A stretch of 64,000 nt of DNA from Calditrichota bacterium. Its GTDB lineage: Bacteria; Calditrichota; Calditrichia; RBG-13-44-9; J042. The stretch is taken from the NCBI GenBank assembly GCA_013150955.1, contig JAADJD010000010.1:18205-82204 (forward strand), given 5' to 3'. Below are positions 8,823 through 16,731 of the stretch, one piece after another (positions within the stretch are counted from its first letter, which is position 1; the number at the start of each line of letters is the position of its first letter). A program made the position numbers and the translations under genes. The notes beneath the pieces are model-generated. The model had not been told where the DNA came from. It saw nothing but the letters and a program-made list of their open reading frames with translations, and searched no databases.

Positions 8823-10136
8823 ATGCGCAGAATGGGTGTGATTGTTGGGATTCTTTTGGGCACTCCTCTGTTAATGGCACAATCCATTTCCCTGCCATTT
8901 CATGAAGCCGATTCTCTGCGGAATCTGGACTGGACGTCCTATCCGGGAATGATGATGTTGAAGCATCGGTCGGGTGCATTTTTCAAATTGCCCAAAAATC
9001 CCATTTTTCGGCCTTCCCGGTCGGGCTGGGATCGCCAGGATGTGGCCGATCCATTTGTTGTGGTAACCCCGGAAGCGGTTCACCTGTATTACGATGGCGA
9101 TGCCCGGGGACAGTATCGCCTGGGGGTTGCCCGGCTGGATTCCACCGGCTGGTTCTGGATCCGTCCCCTGCAACCTCTGCCCATCCAGTCCCCCCAAAAC
9201 TGGGACGATTATCATCAGGTCGCGCCTTCCGTGCTGATGCATCCCCACCGCACCGTGATGTACTTTAGCGGAAACTGGCAGGATTCCGAACTGGGCTACC
9301 GATTGGGACGGGCGGTTTTCGTCAATGGGGAATGGCGGGTAGAACCGCCATCGCCCATCCTGGAACCGACTGCCGGAGGCTGGGATGGAGACGGTACGGC
9401 GTACGCCTTTGTCATGTACGATCCGATTCGGCGGACGTATCGGATGTACTACACCGGATTTCAGGGGGTATTTTCCGCAATCGGGCTGGTGGAATCTTCC
9501 GATGGCGTCCGCTGGCAGGCAGGGGAAGCCAATCCCATTTTTTCCTCGCCACCGGGGGTGATTGCCCCGTTTGTGCAGTTTGATGGAGACACATACTGGA
9601 TGTATTACGTGCAGCTGGAACTCACCCGTGGATTTCGGACATCGATTTTTCGGGTGCAGTCTGCGGACGGCATTCGATGGCATTCTCCGGAGAAGATTTT
9701 GAAGCCCGAAGCCCGCTGGGAAGGAGGACGCCTGATGCGACCGGTTCTGGCCTTTTTCGATCAGCGCATTCACCTGTTTTACTGTGCCCAACGGGGTTCC
9801 CGCTGGCGAATTGGGGAGGCCGTGGCCACCCCTCAATTTGTGGAAGAAGGGGTGTGGGTTTCCCGATCCATTCATCAGAATGTGGAAAAGATCCAAATTG
9901 TGTATGAGCTGCCCATGGGTACCGCGCTGGAAGTGGATATTCGCTCTCCCGATAAACACGTGCAGATTCCCCTTTCCCGTTCCCATCGCAGTGCGGGATT
10001 GCGTCGCGGCGTTTACCGCACAGAAATCGATCTAAGTGCTCAGCAAATTACGGTACCGTTCCGGATTGGCCTGATCTTCCGCAGCGATCGCGCCGATCGT
10101 TCGCCGGTGGTGTATCGAATCCATCTAATCCCCTGA
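8823..10136 (+). CDS. Secreted five-bladed beta-propeller protein, glycoside-hydrolase-like
   Basis: 437 residues with a signal peptide (MRRMGVIVGILLGTPLLMAQ). The body has the repeating pattern of GH43/32/68/130-fold propellers: NPIFRPSRSGWDRQDVADPFV, VHLYYDGDARGQYRLGVARL, ILEPTAGGWDGDGTAYAFVMYD, RMYYTGFQG, IGLVESSDGVRWQ, DTYWMYYVQLE. Alternating D-G-x-x-W and Y-Y motifs mark blades. Candidate acidic residues are the Asp in VADPF and in GDGTAY, but no family can be fixed, so the substrate is unknown. A C-terminal beta-rich tail (~345-437) follows the propeller. The gene begins 18 bp after the kinase stop and may be the last gene of the receptor/sensor operon. It ends one base before the convergent MarR gene. 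Confidence 0.7.
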   Translation: MRRMGVIVGILLGTPLLMAQSISLPFHEADSLRNLDWTSYPGMMMLKHRSGAFFKLPKNPIFRPSRSGWDRQDVADPFVVVTPEAVHLYYDGDARGQYRLGVARLDSTGWFWIRPLQPLPIQSPQNWDDYHQVAPSVLMHPHRTVMYFSGNWQDSELGYRLGRAVFVNGEWRVEPPSPILEPTAGGWDGDGTAYAFVMYDPIRRTYRMYYTGFQGVFSAIGLVESSDGVRWQAGEANPIFSSPPGVIAPFVQFDGDTYWMYYVQLELTRGFRTSIFRVQSADGIRWHSPEKILKPEARWEGGRLMRPVLAFFDQRIHLFYCAQRGSRWRIGEAVATPQFVEEGVWVSRSIHQNVEKIQIVYELPMGTALEVDIRSPDKHVQIPLSRSHRSAGLRRGVYRTEIDLSAQQITVPFRIGLIFRSDRADRSPVVYRIHLIP

Positions 10137-10137
10137 A

Positions 10138-10611
10138 CTACTGCGCACTCTCCGCCATTTCCTGCTGTTCCAGCCAGCGATCAATTGCCTGAATCAGATG
10201 GGATATGGCCCGGATGATGGCTTCCCGGTGCTCGGCGTCGATCTCTTCCAGAATCTCCCCGTGCAGTTCTTCGGAAACGTGCTTGATCTGGTGTACCACG
10301 TCTTTGCCCTTTTCGGTCAGGCTGACGATGATTCCCCGGCGGTCGTAGGGGGCAATGTCACGCTTCACAATGCCCTTCTTTTCCAGCGAGGTCACGATCC
10401 GGGTGACCCCTCCCGGGGTAATGTGCAGCCGTTCCGCCAGTGCCTTGACCGCCAGCTGATCATTGCTGAGAAACTGAAGGAGACAGTTAAATTCGGCAGG
10501 TGTAATGTTCATGCGTTTGACAATGACCATGTCCTTTGCGGTACACTTCTGGCGGAGGATAAACACCAGCTCCGCCATTTTCTCTGCCATTTGCTGATGA
10601 TTGGCCTTCAA
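10138..10611 (-). CDS. MarR-family transcriptional regulator
   Basis: 157 residues using the TTG at 10611 (MKANHQQMAEKM), preceded by GAAGGGAG at good spacing. The longer frame to 10731 runs through an AT-rich operator-like region and is unlikely. Winged-helix features: ITPAEFNCLLQFLSNDQLAVKALAERLHITPGGVTRIVTSLEKKGIVKR, then the wing DRRGIIVSLTEKGKDVV, with dimerisation helices at both ends. MarR proteins are ligand-responsive repressors, often of efflux or stress genes. No obvious target lies next to it, so autoregulation through the palindromes just upstream is the simplest reading. Confidence 0.9.
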   Translation of the reverse strand: MKANHQQMAEKMAELVFILRQKCTAKDMVIVKRMNITPAEFNCLLQFLSNDQLAVKALAERLHITPGGVTRIVTSLEKKGIVKRDIAPYDRRGIIVSLTEKGKDVVHQIKHVSEELHGEILEEIDAEHREAIIRAISHLIQAIDRWLEQQEMAESAQ

Positions 10612-10648
10612 GGTACACTCTCCCTTCTTTATGCCCTCTACAATTAAT

Positions 10649-10675
10649 ATATTTATTTGATAAATATTTCTCAAA
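10649..10675 (-). promoter_or_regulatory. Overlapping palindromes, candidate MarR operator
   Basis: Two overlapping inverted repeats lie about 40-65 bp upstream of the MarR start. One is ATATTTAT-TTG-ATAAATAT (10649-10667). The other is TTTGATAAAT/ATTTCTCAAA (10656-10675), ten-base arms with one mismatch. Size and position match typical MarR dimer sites that cause autorepression. The assignment is inferred from symmetry and location only. Confidence 0.5.
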
Positions 10676-10779
10676 CTAAAATTAAAATTGATCTCAAAAG
10701 TTGATCCAACCGAAATCATTACAGGTGGCAATATTTTGGATCCTCAGCCGGCCAGTGGGTTGAGGATGTCATCCATGAA

Positions 10780-10819
10780 CCCGGATTATGCATTCGTAGG
10801 CTATTGCATAATATGGGAT
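10780..10819. repeat. Minimal 40 bp derivative of the dispersed inverted-end repeat
   Basis: CCCGGATTATGCATTCGTAGG is joined almost directly to CTATTGCATAATATGGGAT, i.e. both ends of the ~165 bp family without the middle. It sits in the 290 bp gap between the MarR and Rrf2 genes, in which no gene is visible. Confidence 0.7.
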
Positions 10820-11022
10820 GAATGGGGCGAAATTCAGAAGGTGATGGAAGCAAAGCCCCATTCCGGACGGCGAGTGGAATCCGGGGGTGGATTTTCTCTG
10901 GACGGGAATAGGAAGGGAGGGGACACCTCTGCCCCCTGCTGGAACGATTGTCAGCAGAATTTTTTGCGTTTTCGGAATGGCCTTGACTTTCGGTCTACCG
11001 GGTTAGCATTCCCGGCATCCCG

Positions 11023-11445
11023 TTAACCATGTTCATTTTGCAACAAATACTGCTTGACCTCTTCCAGGGTATGCTGCTCGGCCCACTGGCTGAAATATTC
11101 CTTCAGGTCGCGCCAGAAAAAATGCAGGGGGCATGGCTTGTCTTCGCTGCATTCTTCCCATCCAAAAACGCAGGTGGAGGGTTCGGTGTCGTAATTCACC
11201 GCTTTGAGCACATCAGAGAAGTAGATCTCTGACAGTGGACGGGCCAGTACAAAGCCCCCGCCGTGGCCTTTCTGGGAGTTTAGCAGTCCGGCCGCGACCA
11301 GTCGCCGCATGATTTTTGACAGATAGTGCAGGGGAATCCCCGTTTCCTCGGATAAATCCCGTGCCCGTACCGGTTTATCTGGAGGATTCGCTGCCAGCAA
11401 GGCCATTACCCGTAGCGCATACTCCGCCGTTTGCGTGAGTCTCAT
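11023..11445 (-). CDS. Rrf2-family Fe-S transcriptional regulator, NsrR/IscR-like
   Basis: 140 residues, standard Rrf2 length. It begins MRLTQTAEYALRVMALLA, followed by a helix-turn-helix (ARDLSEETGIPLHYLSKIMRRLVAAGLL) and wing (GHGGGFVLARP). Three cysteines, Cys92, Cys99 and Cys105 (spacings of six and five residues), match the cluster ligands of IscR and NsrR. Family members sense Fe-S status, iron or nitric oxide. It is divergent from the heme-copper reductase cluster with a 277 bp shared promoter region containing repeated GGAC-N6-GTCTATT sites. An NsrR-like role, repressing an NO-respiring or NO-detoxifying cluster, is the favoured inference; O2 or redox sensing is an alternative. Confidence 0.92.
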   Translation of the reverse strand: MRLTQTAEYALRVMALLAANPPDKPVRARDLSEETGIPLHYLSKIMRRLVAAGLLNSQKGHGGGFVLARPLSEIYFSDVLKAVNYDTEPSTCVFGWEECSEDKPCPLHFFWRDLKEYFSQWAEQHTLEEVKQYLLQNEHG

Positions 11446-11639
11446 GAAACGCCTCCCTGTTCATCACCAGTCCCGAACGTTACGTTATTTTTTCCCTGGA
11501 AGTTCCCCTGAGATAATTTAGCCTTTTTCCGAAGGATTATCCAGCGATTGTTCAAAATATTTTAAAAATATGGGCGAATGTGAAATGTTTACAGGCATTG
11601 AATATTGCTCTTGAACAATTTTTCACAAAAATGTTTAAT

Positions 11640-11689
11640 GGACTTGACAGTCTATTGATTTTTCCTTAAATTGGACATCGAGGTCTATT
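11640..11689 (+). promoter_or_regulatory. Promoter with two GGAC-N6-GTCTATT operator-like sites
   Basis: TTGACA (11644-11649) and TTAAAT (11666-11671), 16 bp apart, resemble a sigma-70 promoter about 50 bp before the first reductase gene. Two related sites overlap it: GGAC-TTGACA-GTCTATT (11640-11656) and GGAC-ATCGAG-GTCTATT (11673-11689). They are 33 bp apart, about three helical turns, so on the same DNA face. One covers the -35 box and the other lies just after the -10 box, as expected for repression by the divergent Rrf2 protein. Confidence 0.6.
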
Positions 11690-11722
11690 AAAAGGCGATC
11701 TGGAATTTAATCGGGGATTATC

Positions 11723-13129
11723 ATGGAGCCCTACAAAACCTCCCGGCAGTGGTTGGGCATCGGCATTGGCGCGTTAATGCTGGCCGGTTTTCTTTCCTTT
11801 GTCCTGGTGATTGGAAGGGCTCCGCTGATTCATCATCTCATTACCGATCCCCAATTTGCCCGCCGTTGTCTGGTCATCCACGTCAATCTGGCCTTGTTTG
11901 TGTGGTTATCGGCTGTTCTGGCCAGTTTGTACACGCTGCTTCCCGGATATCGATCGAAACGCGGGGGAACGCTGGAGCCTCCGCATCTGGCCATGATGGG
12001 AATCGCCCTGTTTATTATTAGCGGAATGTTTCCGGCGGCTGAACCCATCATGTCCAATTATATTCCGGTGCTGGATCATCCACTCTTTTTTATCGGAATG
12101 GGACTGGTTTTGCTGGCTCTGGTGGTTACTTACCTGCAGGCGCATCCATTTCGTGTTCGCGCCATTGTCGATAGAGATCATCCCATTTTACCGGTATCCG
12201 TGCAACACGGACTGCGGTGGACGGCCATTGCCTTTCTGCTGGCCGTCATGACCCTGATCATTACCTGGTGGCGATTGTCCAATCAACTGGATGCCGCTTT
12301 TTATTACGATTACCTGTTCTGGGGGGCGGGGCATGTCCTGCAATCGGTGAACGTCATGGGCATGGTCAACGTCTGGCTCATTTTATTTTCTCGCCTGCCC
12401 GGTCGTCCCTGGCTGTCGCTTCGCCTGACCAATAGTTTATTTGCCCTGTTGTGGCTGCCGTTGTTGTATGCTCCCTACATTGCCTATCACGCCCCCAACA
12501 CCGGGTTTTATTATTCCCAGTTTACCCGCCTGATGCAATTTGGCATTTTCCCCGGTGTGCTGGGGTTTCTTTTCGTCATGGGGTATGCGTATTTTCGCCG
12601 GGTATCGGCAGCGGATCGCCGACTGTTCTGGCAGCAAACCCCGGCGCTGGGCTTTCTGGCCAGCATCACCTTAATTCTTACCGGATTTCTTCTGGGCGCT
12701 TTCATTCGGACGTCGAATACGCTGGTGCCCGCCCACTATCACGCCGCCATCGGTTCCATCACGGTGATCTATATGGTGATGGTTTATCAGCTATTACCGT
12801 TTTTTGGGTTTCCGGTACTTTCCCGGTTGTTGCAGCGAATGGCCAGCTGGCAGCCGGTGGTTTTCGGGTTTGGGCAGACCATCTTTGCCGTGGGGTTTGC
12901 CATGGCCGGACTCACCCGCAAGGTTTACGGCGCCGAACAGCAAATCCACACCCTGAAAGAATATGTGGGCATGGGGTTGATGGGGCTGGGTGGGCTGATG
13001 GCCATTGCCGGGGGAATTCTATTTATCTGGATTGTTACCACAGCCGTTTCGCCAGCAGTTCCTTTATTCATCATAAAAAAAAGGAGGGCATTATGGAAGG
13101 CAATCAAAAGCATCCCCTTCAGAAGTTGA
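11723..13129 (+). CDS. Heme-copper oxidase superfamily subunit I-like protein, divergent paralogue
   Basis: 468 residues with about 12 hydrophobic segments. It aligns by eye with the subunit I encoded at 13794: low-spin heme His53 (VIHVNLALFVWLS), CuB-type His204 in WGAGHVLQSVN, the Tyr255-His256 pair where the partner has His-His, and His338/His340 in AHYHAAIG. Five of six canonical metal-ligand histidines are therefore kept, one CuB ligand position holds Tyr, and no HPEVY tyrosine is present. The family reduces O2 or NO in the cytoplasmic membrane. Whether this chain is catalytic or a structural, heme-carrying partner of the second subunit I is unknown. It is the first gene of the cluster behind the promoter at 11640-11689, and its end overlaps the next gene. 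Confidence 0.75.
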   Translation: MEPYKTSRQWLGIGIGALMLAGFLSFVLVIGRAPLIHHLITDPQFARRCLVIHVNLALFVWLSAVLASLYTLLPGYRSKRGGTLEPPHLAMMGIALFIISGMFPAAEPIMSNYIPVLDHPLFFIGMGLVLLALVVTYLQAHPFRVRAIVDRDHPILPVSVQHGLRWTAIAFLLAVMTLIITWWRLSNQLDAAFYYDYLFWGAGHVLQSVNVMGMVNVWLILFSRLPGRPWLSLRLTNSLFALLWLPLLYAPYIAYHAPNTGFYYSQFTRLMQFGIFPGVLGFLFVMGYAYFRRVSAADRRLFWQQTPALGFLASITLILTGFLLGAFIRTSNTLVPAHYHAAIGSITVIYMVMVYQLLPFFGFPVLSRLLQRMASWQPVVFGFGQTIFAVGFAMAGLTRKVYGAEQQIHTLKEYVGMGLMGLGGLMAIAGGILFIWIVTTAVSPAVPLFIIKKRRALWKAIKSIPFRS

Positions 13130-13239
13130 TGGACAATCCCTGGTTACTTCTGGCGTTAGGTTTGCTCATCCCCATTTTGTCGTACACCGCATGGGGGTGG
13201 TATCAGATTGTCAACATGGCGAAAGCACTGTTACCATAA
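13093..13239 (+). CDS. 48-residue single-span membrane peptide of the reductase cluster
   Basis: An ATG at 13093 follows AAGGAGG with ideal spacing, inside the end of the preceding gene (37 bp overlap), suggesting translational coupling. The peptide has a polar N-terminus (MEGNQKHPLQKLMDNP), one transmembrane segment (WLLLALGLLIPILSYTAWGW) and a short tail. Small one-span subunits are common in heme-copper enzymes (CcoQ, subunit IV/IIa types), and the CuA subunit follows 18 bp later. No specific family is recognised. An 'accessory subunit' role is inferred from context. Confidence 0.7.
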   Translation: MEGNQKHPLQKLMDNPWLLLALGLLIPILSYTAWGWYQIVNMAKALLP

Positions 13240-13257
13240 TTATCCAGGAGGACAACT

Positions 13258-13782
13258 ATGAGCATTAAAGTACCGGAATCCGATTGGTTTAAGCCCCCTG
13301 CAGGAAGCGAGCGGCTGTGGGTAGGGGTGGCGCTGGTCTGGTGTATGATCATGTTCCTGGCCATGCCCTACTGGCATTTTAAGGGAAAACAAAACGCGAC
13401 CGGAGAATCGTATGCGGTGACGCCGGCAGAGTTTATGGAACGGGTCACCCGGTTTGTGGAGACCAACAAGGTGGGAGAAGAAAATGGCATTCCCATTGTG
13501 GAGCCCTCTCCCGGTGGCGATGCATACCTGGTGGGTCAGATGTGGCGCTGGTATCCCATTCTGAAGTTAAAAGAAGGCCAGACGTATCGCCTGCACATCT
13601 CTTCGGTGGATTTGCAGCATGGGTTTTCGGTGTTGCCCATTAACATCAACTTTCAGGCGCTTCCGGGTTACGATCATGTCATTACCCTGACGCCTACCAG
13701 TAAGGGGGTTTATCAAATCATCTGCAATGAATTTTGTGGCATCGGTCATCATTTAATGACAGGTCGAATCATCGTAGAATAG
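13258..13782 (+). CDS. CuA-containing subunit II of a heme-copper reductase
   Basis: 174 residues, short for subunit II, with a single N-terminal membrane anchor (~20-38) and a cupredoxin domain outside the membrane. All CuA ligands are visible: His121 (DLQHGFS), Cys156, Glu158, Cys160, His164 and Met167 (CNEFCGIGHHLM). It accepts electrons from a cytochrome c or cupredoxin and passes them to subunit I. The one-helix topology resembles ba3-type and CuA-bearing NO-reductase subunits rather than two-helix caa3/aa3 subunits. AGGAGG precedes the ATG. It lies between the small membrane peptide and subunit I, 11 bp before the latter. Confidence 0.93.
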   Translation: MSIKVPESDWFKPPAGSERLWVGVALVWCMIMFLAMPYWHFKGKQNATGESYAVTPAEFMERVTRFVETNKVGEENGIPIVEPSPGGDAYLVGQMWRWYPILKLKEGQTYRLHISSVDLQHGFSVLPININFQALPGYDHVITLTPTSKGVYQIICNEFCGIGHHLMTGRIIVE

Positions 13783-13793
13783 GAGAGAATGCC

Positions 13794-15515
13794 ATGGGTA
13801 ACTTTTTAGAAGGTCGGTATCGCACCTGTAATACAACCGGGCTGCCGGTATGCCTGGATGCACAGTTTTTCATCCGGGCCCATGCGGTGGCCGCAGTGGT
13901 GTTTTTTCTGATTGGCGCGATTGCGGCTTTGCTGATCGCCCTGACGCGCTGGCAGGCCGTGCATCTGTTGTCTGCCATGTGGTTTTACCGCGTGTTAACC
14001 CTGCATGGCCTGAATATGTTGATTTTCTGGATTATTTCCTTTGAAATTGCCATTCTCTATTTTGCTGGAACCAGTCTGTTAAACACCCGCTTGTTTTCCC
14101 GAAAGGTGGCCTGGGTGGCCTACATTTTGATGGTGGTGGGTGCCCTGATGGTGGACTACATCGTGCTGATCGGAAAGGGCGACGTGTTGATGACTTCCTA
14201 CGTGCCTCTGAAGGCGCATCCGCTGTTTTATCTGGGAATCATCCTGTTTGCCGTGGGCACGCTGACGGCGGTGTTCAACTTTTTTGCCACCATCTACATT
14301 GCCCAGCGGGATAAGACCTACGAAGGATCCATGCCGCTGGTTGCCTTTGGGGCGCTGGCTGCGGCCATCATTGCTGTGCTGACACTGCTGCACGGTGCCA
14401 CGGTCATGATCCCCAGCTTTCTGTGGTCGCTGGGATTGATTGAAAACATCGATGCCGGATGGTATCGGCTGGTCTGGTGGGGATTGGGACATCCGTCGCA
14501 GCAGATTAATGTGGCAGCCATGGTGGCGGTCTGGTATTTCCTGGCCACTTTGACCACCGGTGCCAAACCGTTGAACGAGACCGTATGCCGGGTGGCGTTT
14601 GTTTTCTACATTCTGTTCATCAATCTGGCTTCTGCACACCATCTGCTGGTGGATCCAGGCCTGAACGCCTCCTGGAAGATCTGGAACACCTCCTACGCCA
14701 TGTATCTGGCGGTGCTGGCTTCCATGATCCACGGCTTCACCGTGCCAGCATCCATTGAAGTGGCCCAGCGGCTGAAGGGATTTACCCGCGGCATTTTCAA
14801 CTGGCTCACGTCCGCACCCTGGAGCGATCCGGGCTTTTCTTCCATGTTCATGTCCATCGTGATTTTCGGATTCATCGGTGGCATTACCGGCGTGACCATC
14901 GGGACGGAACAGATCAACATCATTGCCCATAATACGCTGCGGGTACCGGGACATTTCCACGCCACGGTCGTGGGGGGTACCACGCTGGCTTTCATGGGCT
15001 TAACCTATTATGTGGTGCCACTGATCTTTCAGCGGGATTTTTATTTTAAGGGACTGGCCCGTATTCAGCCGTACATTTTCGCATCGGGTGTGGTGTTGTT
15101 GTCCATCGGAATGTCCTTTGCCGGTTCCTACGGTGTACCGCGGCGTCACTGGGATGTGAATTTTACCGGTGCACCCTTATCGGCCGGGTTCGATGCAGCG
15201 GCACATTTCATGCTGGGCTTGCTGGGCATTGGCGGAATCCTGGCATTCACCGGGGCGCTGATTTTCATTTTGCTGGTGGTAGCGGCGGTGTTCTTTGGTA
15301 AATCCCTTGCTGGACAACCCTTCAGCGGTTGGCAGCCTGCGGAGAAATTCAAACTGAGCATGGAAATTTTTGCCCGGAAAAAAGACGAAAAATTTGAAGA
15401 AATTGCCCACAAAGTACCTGGCACGGTGGTGCTGGTGTTTGTGTTGCTGGTATCGTTCATGGTGTATTACTTTGCCAACTGGAAAGCCCTGGCCGATGTG
15501 TGGTACGTGCGTTAA
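13794..15515 (+). CDS. Heme-copper reductase subunit I lacking the oxidase tyrosine, predicted NO reductase-like
   Basis: 573 residues from the ATG at 13794 (AGGAGA upstream; the longer frame from 13734 lies inside the CuA gene). All six ligand histidines are present: His71 and His389 for the low-spin heme, His387 for the active-site heme, and His233, His282, His283 for CuB (or FeB). In O2 reductases His233 starts HPEVY, whose Tyr is cross-linked; here the motif is HPSQQ, so Gln237 replaces the Tyr. Loss of that tyrosine is a feature of NO-reducing members (eNOR and related CuA-containing groups), so NO reduction to N2O is more likely than O2 reduction. Substrate assignment is inference. A terminator follows the gene. 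Confidence 0.93.
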   Translation: MGNFLEGRYRTCNTTGLPVCLDAQFFIRAHAVAAVVFFLIGAIAALLIALTRWQAVHLLSAMWFYRVLTLHGLNMLIFWIISFEIAILYFAGTSLLNTRLFSRKVAWVAYILMVVGALMVDYIVLIGKGDVLMTSYVPLKAHPLFYLGIILFAVGTLTAVFNFFATIYIAQRDKTYEGSMPLVAFGALAAAIIAVLTLLHGATVMIPSFLWSLGLIENIDAGWYRLVWWGLGHPSQQINVAAMVAVWYFLATLTTGAKPLNETVCRVAFVFYILFINLASAHHLLVDPGLNASWKIWNTSYAMYLAVLASMIHGFTVPASIEVAQRLKGFTRGIFNWLTSAPWSDPGFSSMFMSIVIFGFIGGITGVTIGTEQINIIAHNTLRVPGHFHATVVGGTTLAFMGLTYYVVPLIFQRDFYFKGLARIQPYIFASGVVLLSIGMSFAGSYGVPRRHWDVNFTGAPLSAGFDAAAHFMLGLLGIGGILAFTGALIFILLVVAAVFFGKSLAGQPFSGWQPAEKFKLSMEIFARKKDEKFEEIAHKVPGTVVLVFVLLVSFMVYYFANWKALADVWYVR

Positions 15516-15581
15516 TCGACAGTCGGGTTTTCAGAAGATAAAAAGGATGGATTCCGATGATTCCCTGGAAGGGACTCCCAC

Positions 15582-15627
15582 AGAACTCCGCCAGACCGGT
15601 TCCATGCCGGGGGCGGAGTTCTTTTTT
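15582..15627 (+). terminator. Rho-independent terminator after subunit I
   Basis: AGAACTCCGCC (15582-15592) pairs perfectly with GGCGGAGTTCT (15612-15622), followed by a run of six T. The loop contains a smaller CCGG/CCGG pairing. It separates the catalytic genes from the SCO and cytochrome b genes, which may need read-through or a second promoter in the 140 bp before 15768. A short open frame across this region is judged non-coding. Confidence 0.8.
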
Positions 15628-15767
15628 GGGTTGGATTGTGCAGCGACCCTGTTCTGGTCAGGGCAGGGATGGGAATGCTCTCGTTTCATTCCAGGCGAAA
15701 CGGCCTGGAAGGACGGTCTGGATGAATTTAGATAATCATTGAATCAGGTGACAGGTGAGGGGTAGCC

Positions 15768-16718
15768 ATGGGATTTTATAACCAGTTTCAGAAATTCATT
15801 ATTAGCTGGCGTTTTGCGGTGTTAATGCTCTCGGTGCTTTTCTTCTTCACGCTTCTGATGATCCTGGTCATTTTGCTACCGACGGAATCCGGTGCGCTGG
15901 CGGCGTTTGCAGAGGACTTTAAAATCTGGTGTTTCCGCTACGATCCCGCGACCGGCACCATGGAATGGTCCTACGTGGTCATGTTCATGTTGCAGCCATT
16001 GTTGATTGGAACGGTCATTCTGGCGGTCTGGTGGAATCAGTTGCGCCAGGTGTTTCAGATGAATCGCCAGGGATTGTTTCCCTATATTGGGGGCGGTTTT
16101 ATGGTGGTTCTGGTAGCGGCGGTGATTTTTGCGGTGGCGTTTCCGGTGGACAGTCAGGCCAGTCAGGAAGAGTTGCCCTTTCCTGCGGAACAGCTGCGAA
16201 CGGAGTTTCGGGCACCCGATTTCACGCTAACGGATCATCGTGGCCAGACCATTCGACTTTCCGAACTGCGCGGCAAGGTGGTGTTGGTGACGGCGGTATA
16301 TGCCAGTTGTGGACACACCTGCCCGCTGATCTTGCAGCAGGCCAAGCGGGTCTTTGCCCGGTTAACCGAAGCGGAAAAACAGCAACTGAAGGTGCTGGTG
16401 ATTTCGCTGGATCCCGAAAACGATTCGCCAGAAATATTGCAGATGCTGGCTACCAATCAACAACTGGATGCACCGTACATCCATTTCCTTACCGGAGATC
16501 CAGAGCCGGTGAATCGGGCGCTGGACAACTATAGCATTTCCCGGCAGAAGGATCCCGAAACCGGGGTGATCAGTCATGCCAATTTGTTTATATTGGTGGA
16601 CAAAGCCGGGCGGGTGGCCTATCGGTTTTCCCTGGGTCAGCAACAGGAAAACTGGTTGACCACCGCCCTGAAATTGCTGATTCATGAACCGGTAAACACA
16701 TCGACGTCAACGCTTTAA
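15768..16718 (+). CDS. SCO1/SenC-family copper chaperone with three-helix membrane extension
   Basis: 316 residues. Unlike ordinary SCO proteins (one anchor, about 200 residues), the first 125 residues hold three hydrophobic segments (~15-37, 68-88, 104-125). The thioredoxin-fold domain starts at FRAPDFTLTDHRGQTI. Copper-binding residues are intact: Cys181 and Cys185 in CGHTCP, and His270 in SHANLFILVD. SCO proteins deliver copper to, or reduce, the CuA site, matching the CuA subunit encoded upstream. The extra helices could be a fused subunit III/IV-like part of the reductase; this is inference. It begins 252 bp after subunit I, beyond a terminator, and is 13 bp before the cytochrome b fusion. 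Confidence 0.92.
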   Translation: MGFYNQFQKFIISWRFAVLMLSVLFFFTLLMILVILLPTESGALAAFAEDFKIWCFRYDPATGTMEWSYVVMFMLQPLLIGTVILAVWWNQLRQVFQMNRQGLFPYIGGGFMVVLVAAVIFAVAFPVDSQASQEELPFPAEQLRTEFRAPDFTLTDHRGQTIRLSELRGKVVLVTAVYASCGHTCPLILQQAKRVFARLTEAEKQQLKVLVISLDPENDSPEILQMLATNQQLDAPYIHFLTGDPEPVNRALDNYSISRQKDPETGVISHANLFILVDKAGRVAYRFSLGQQQENWLTTALKLLIHEPVNTSTSTL

Positions 16719-16731
16719 ACAGGAAGGCCCA

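Noticed and set aside
12451..13092. Long plus-strand frame overlapping the first subunit-I gene
   Set aside because: Shadow of the real gene; only its last 48 codons (from ATG 13093 with AAGGAGG) look coding and are annotated separately.
15557..15742. Short frames between subunit I and the SCO gene
   Set aside because: They run through a strong terminator hairpin and have no ribosome site or recognisable sequence.
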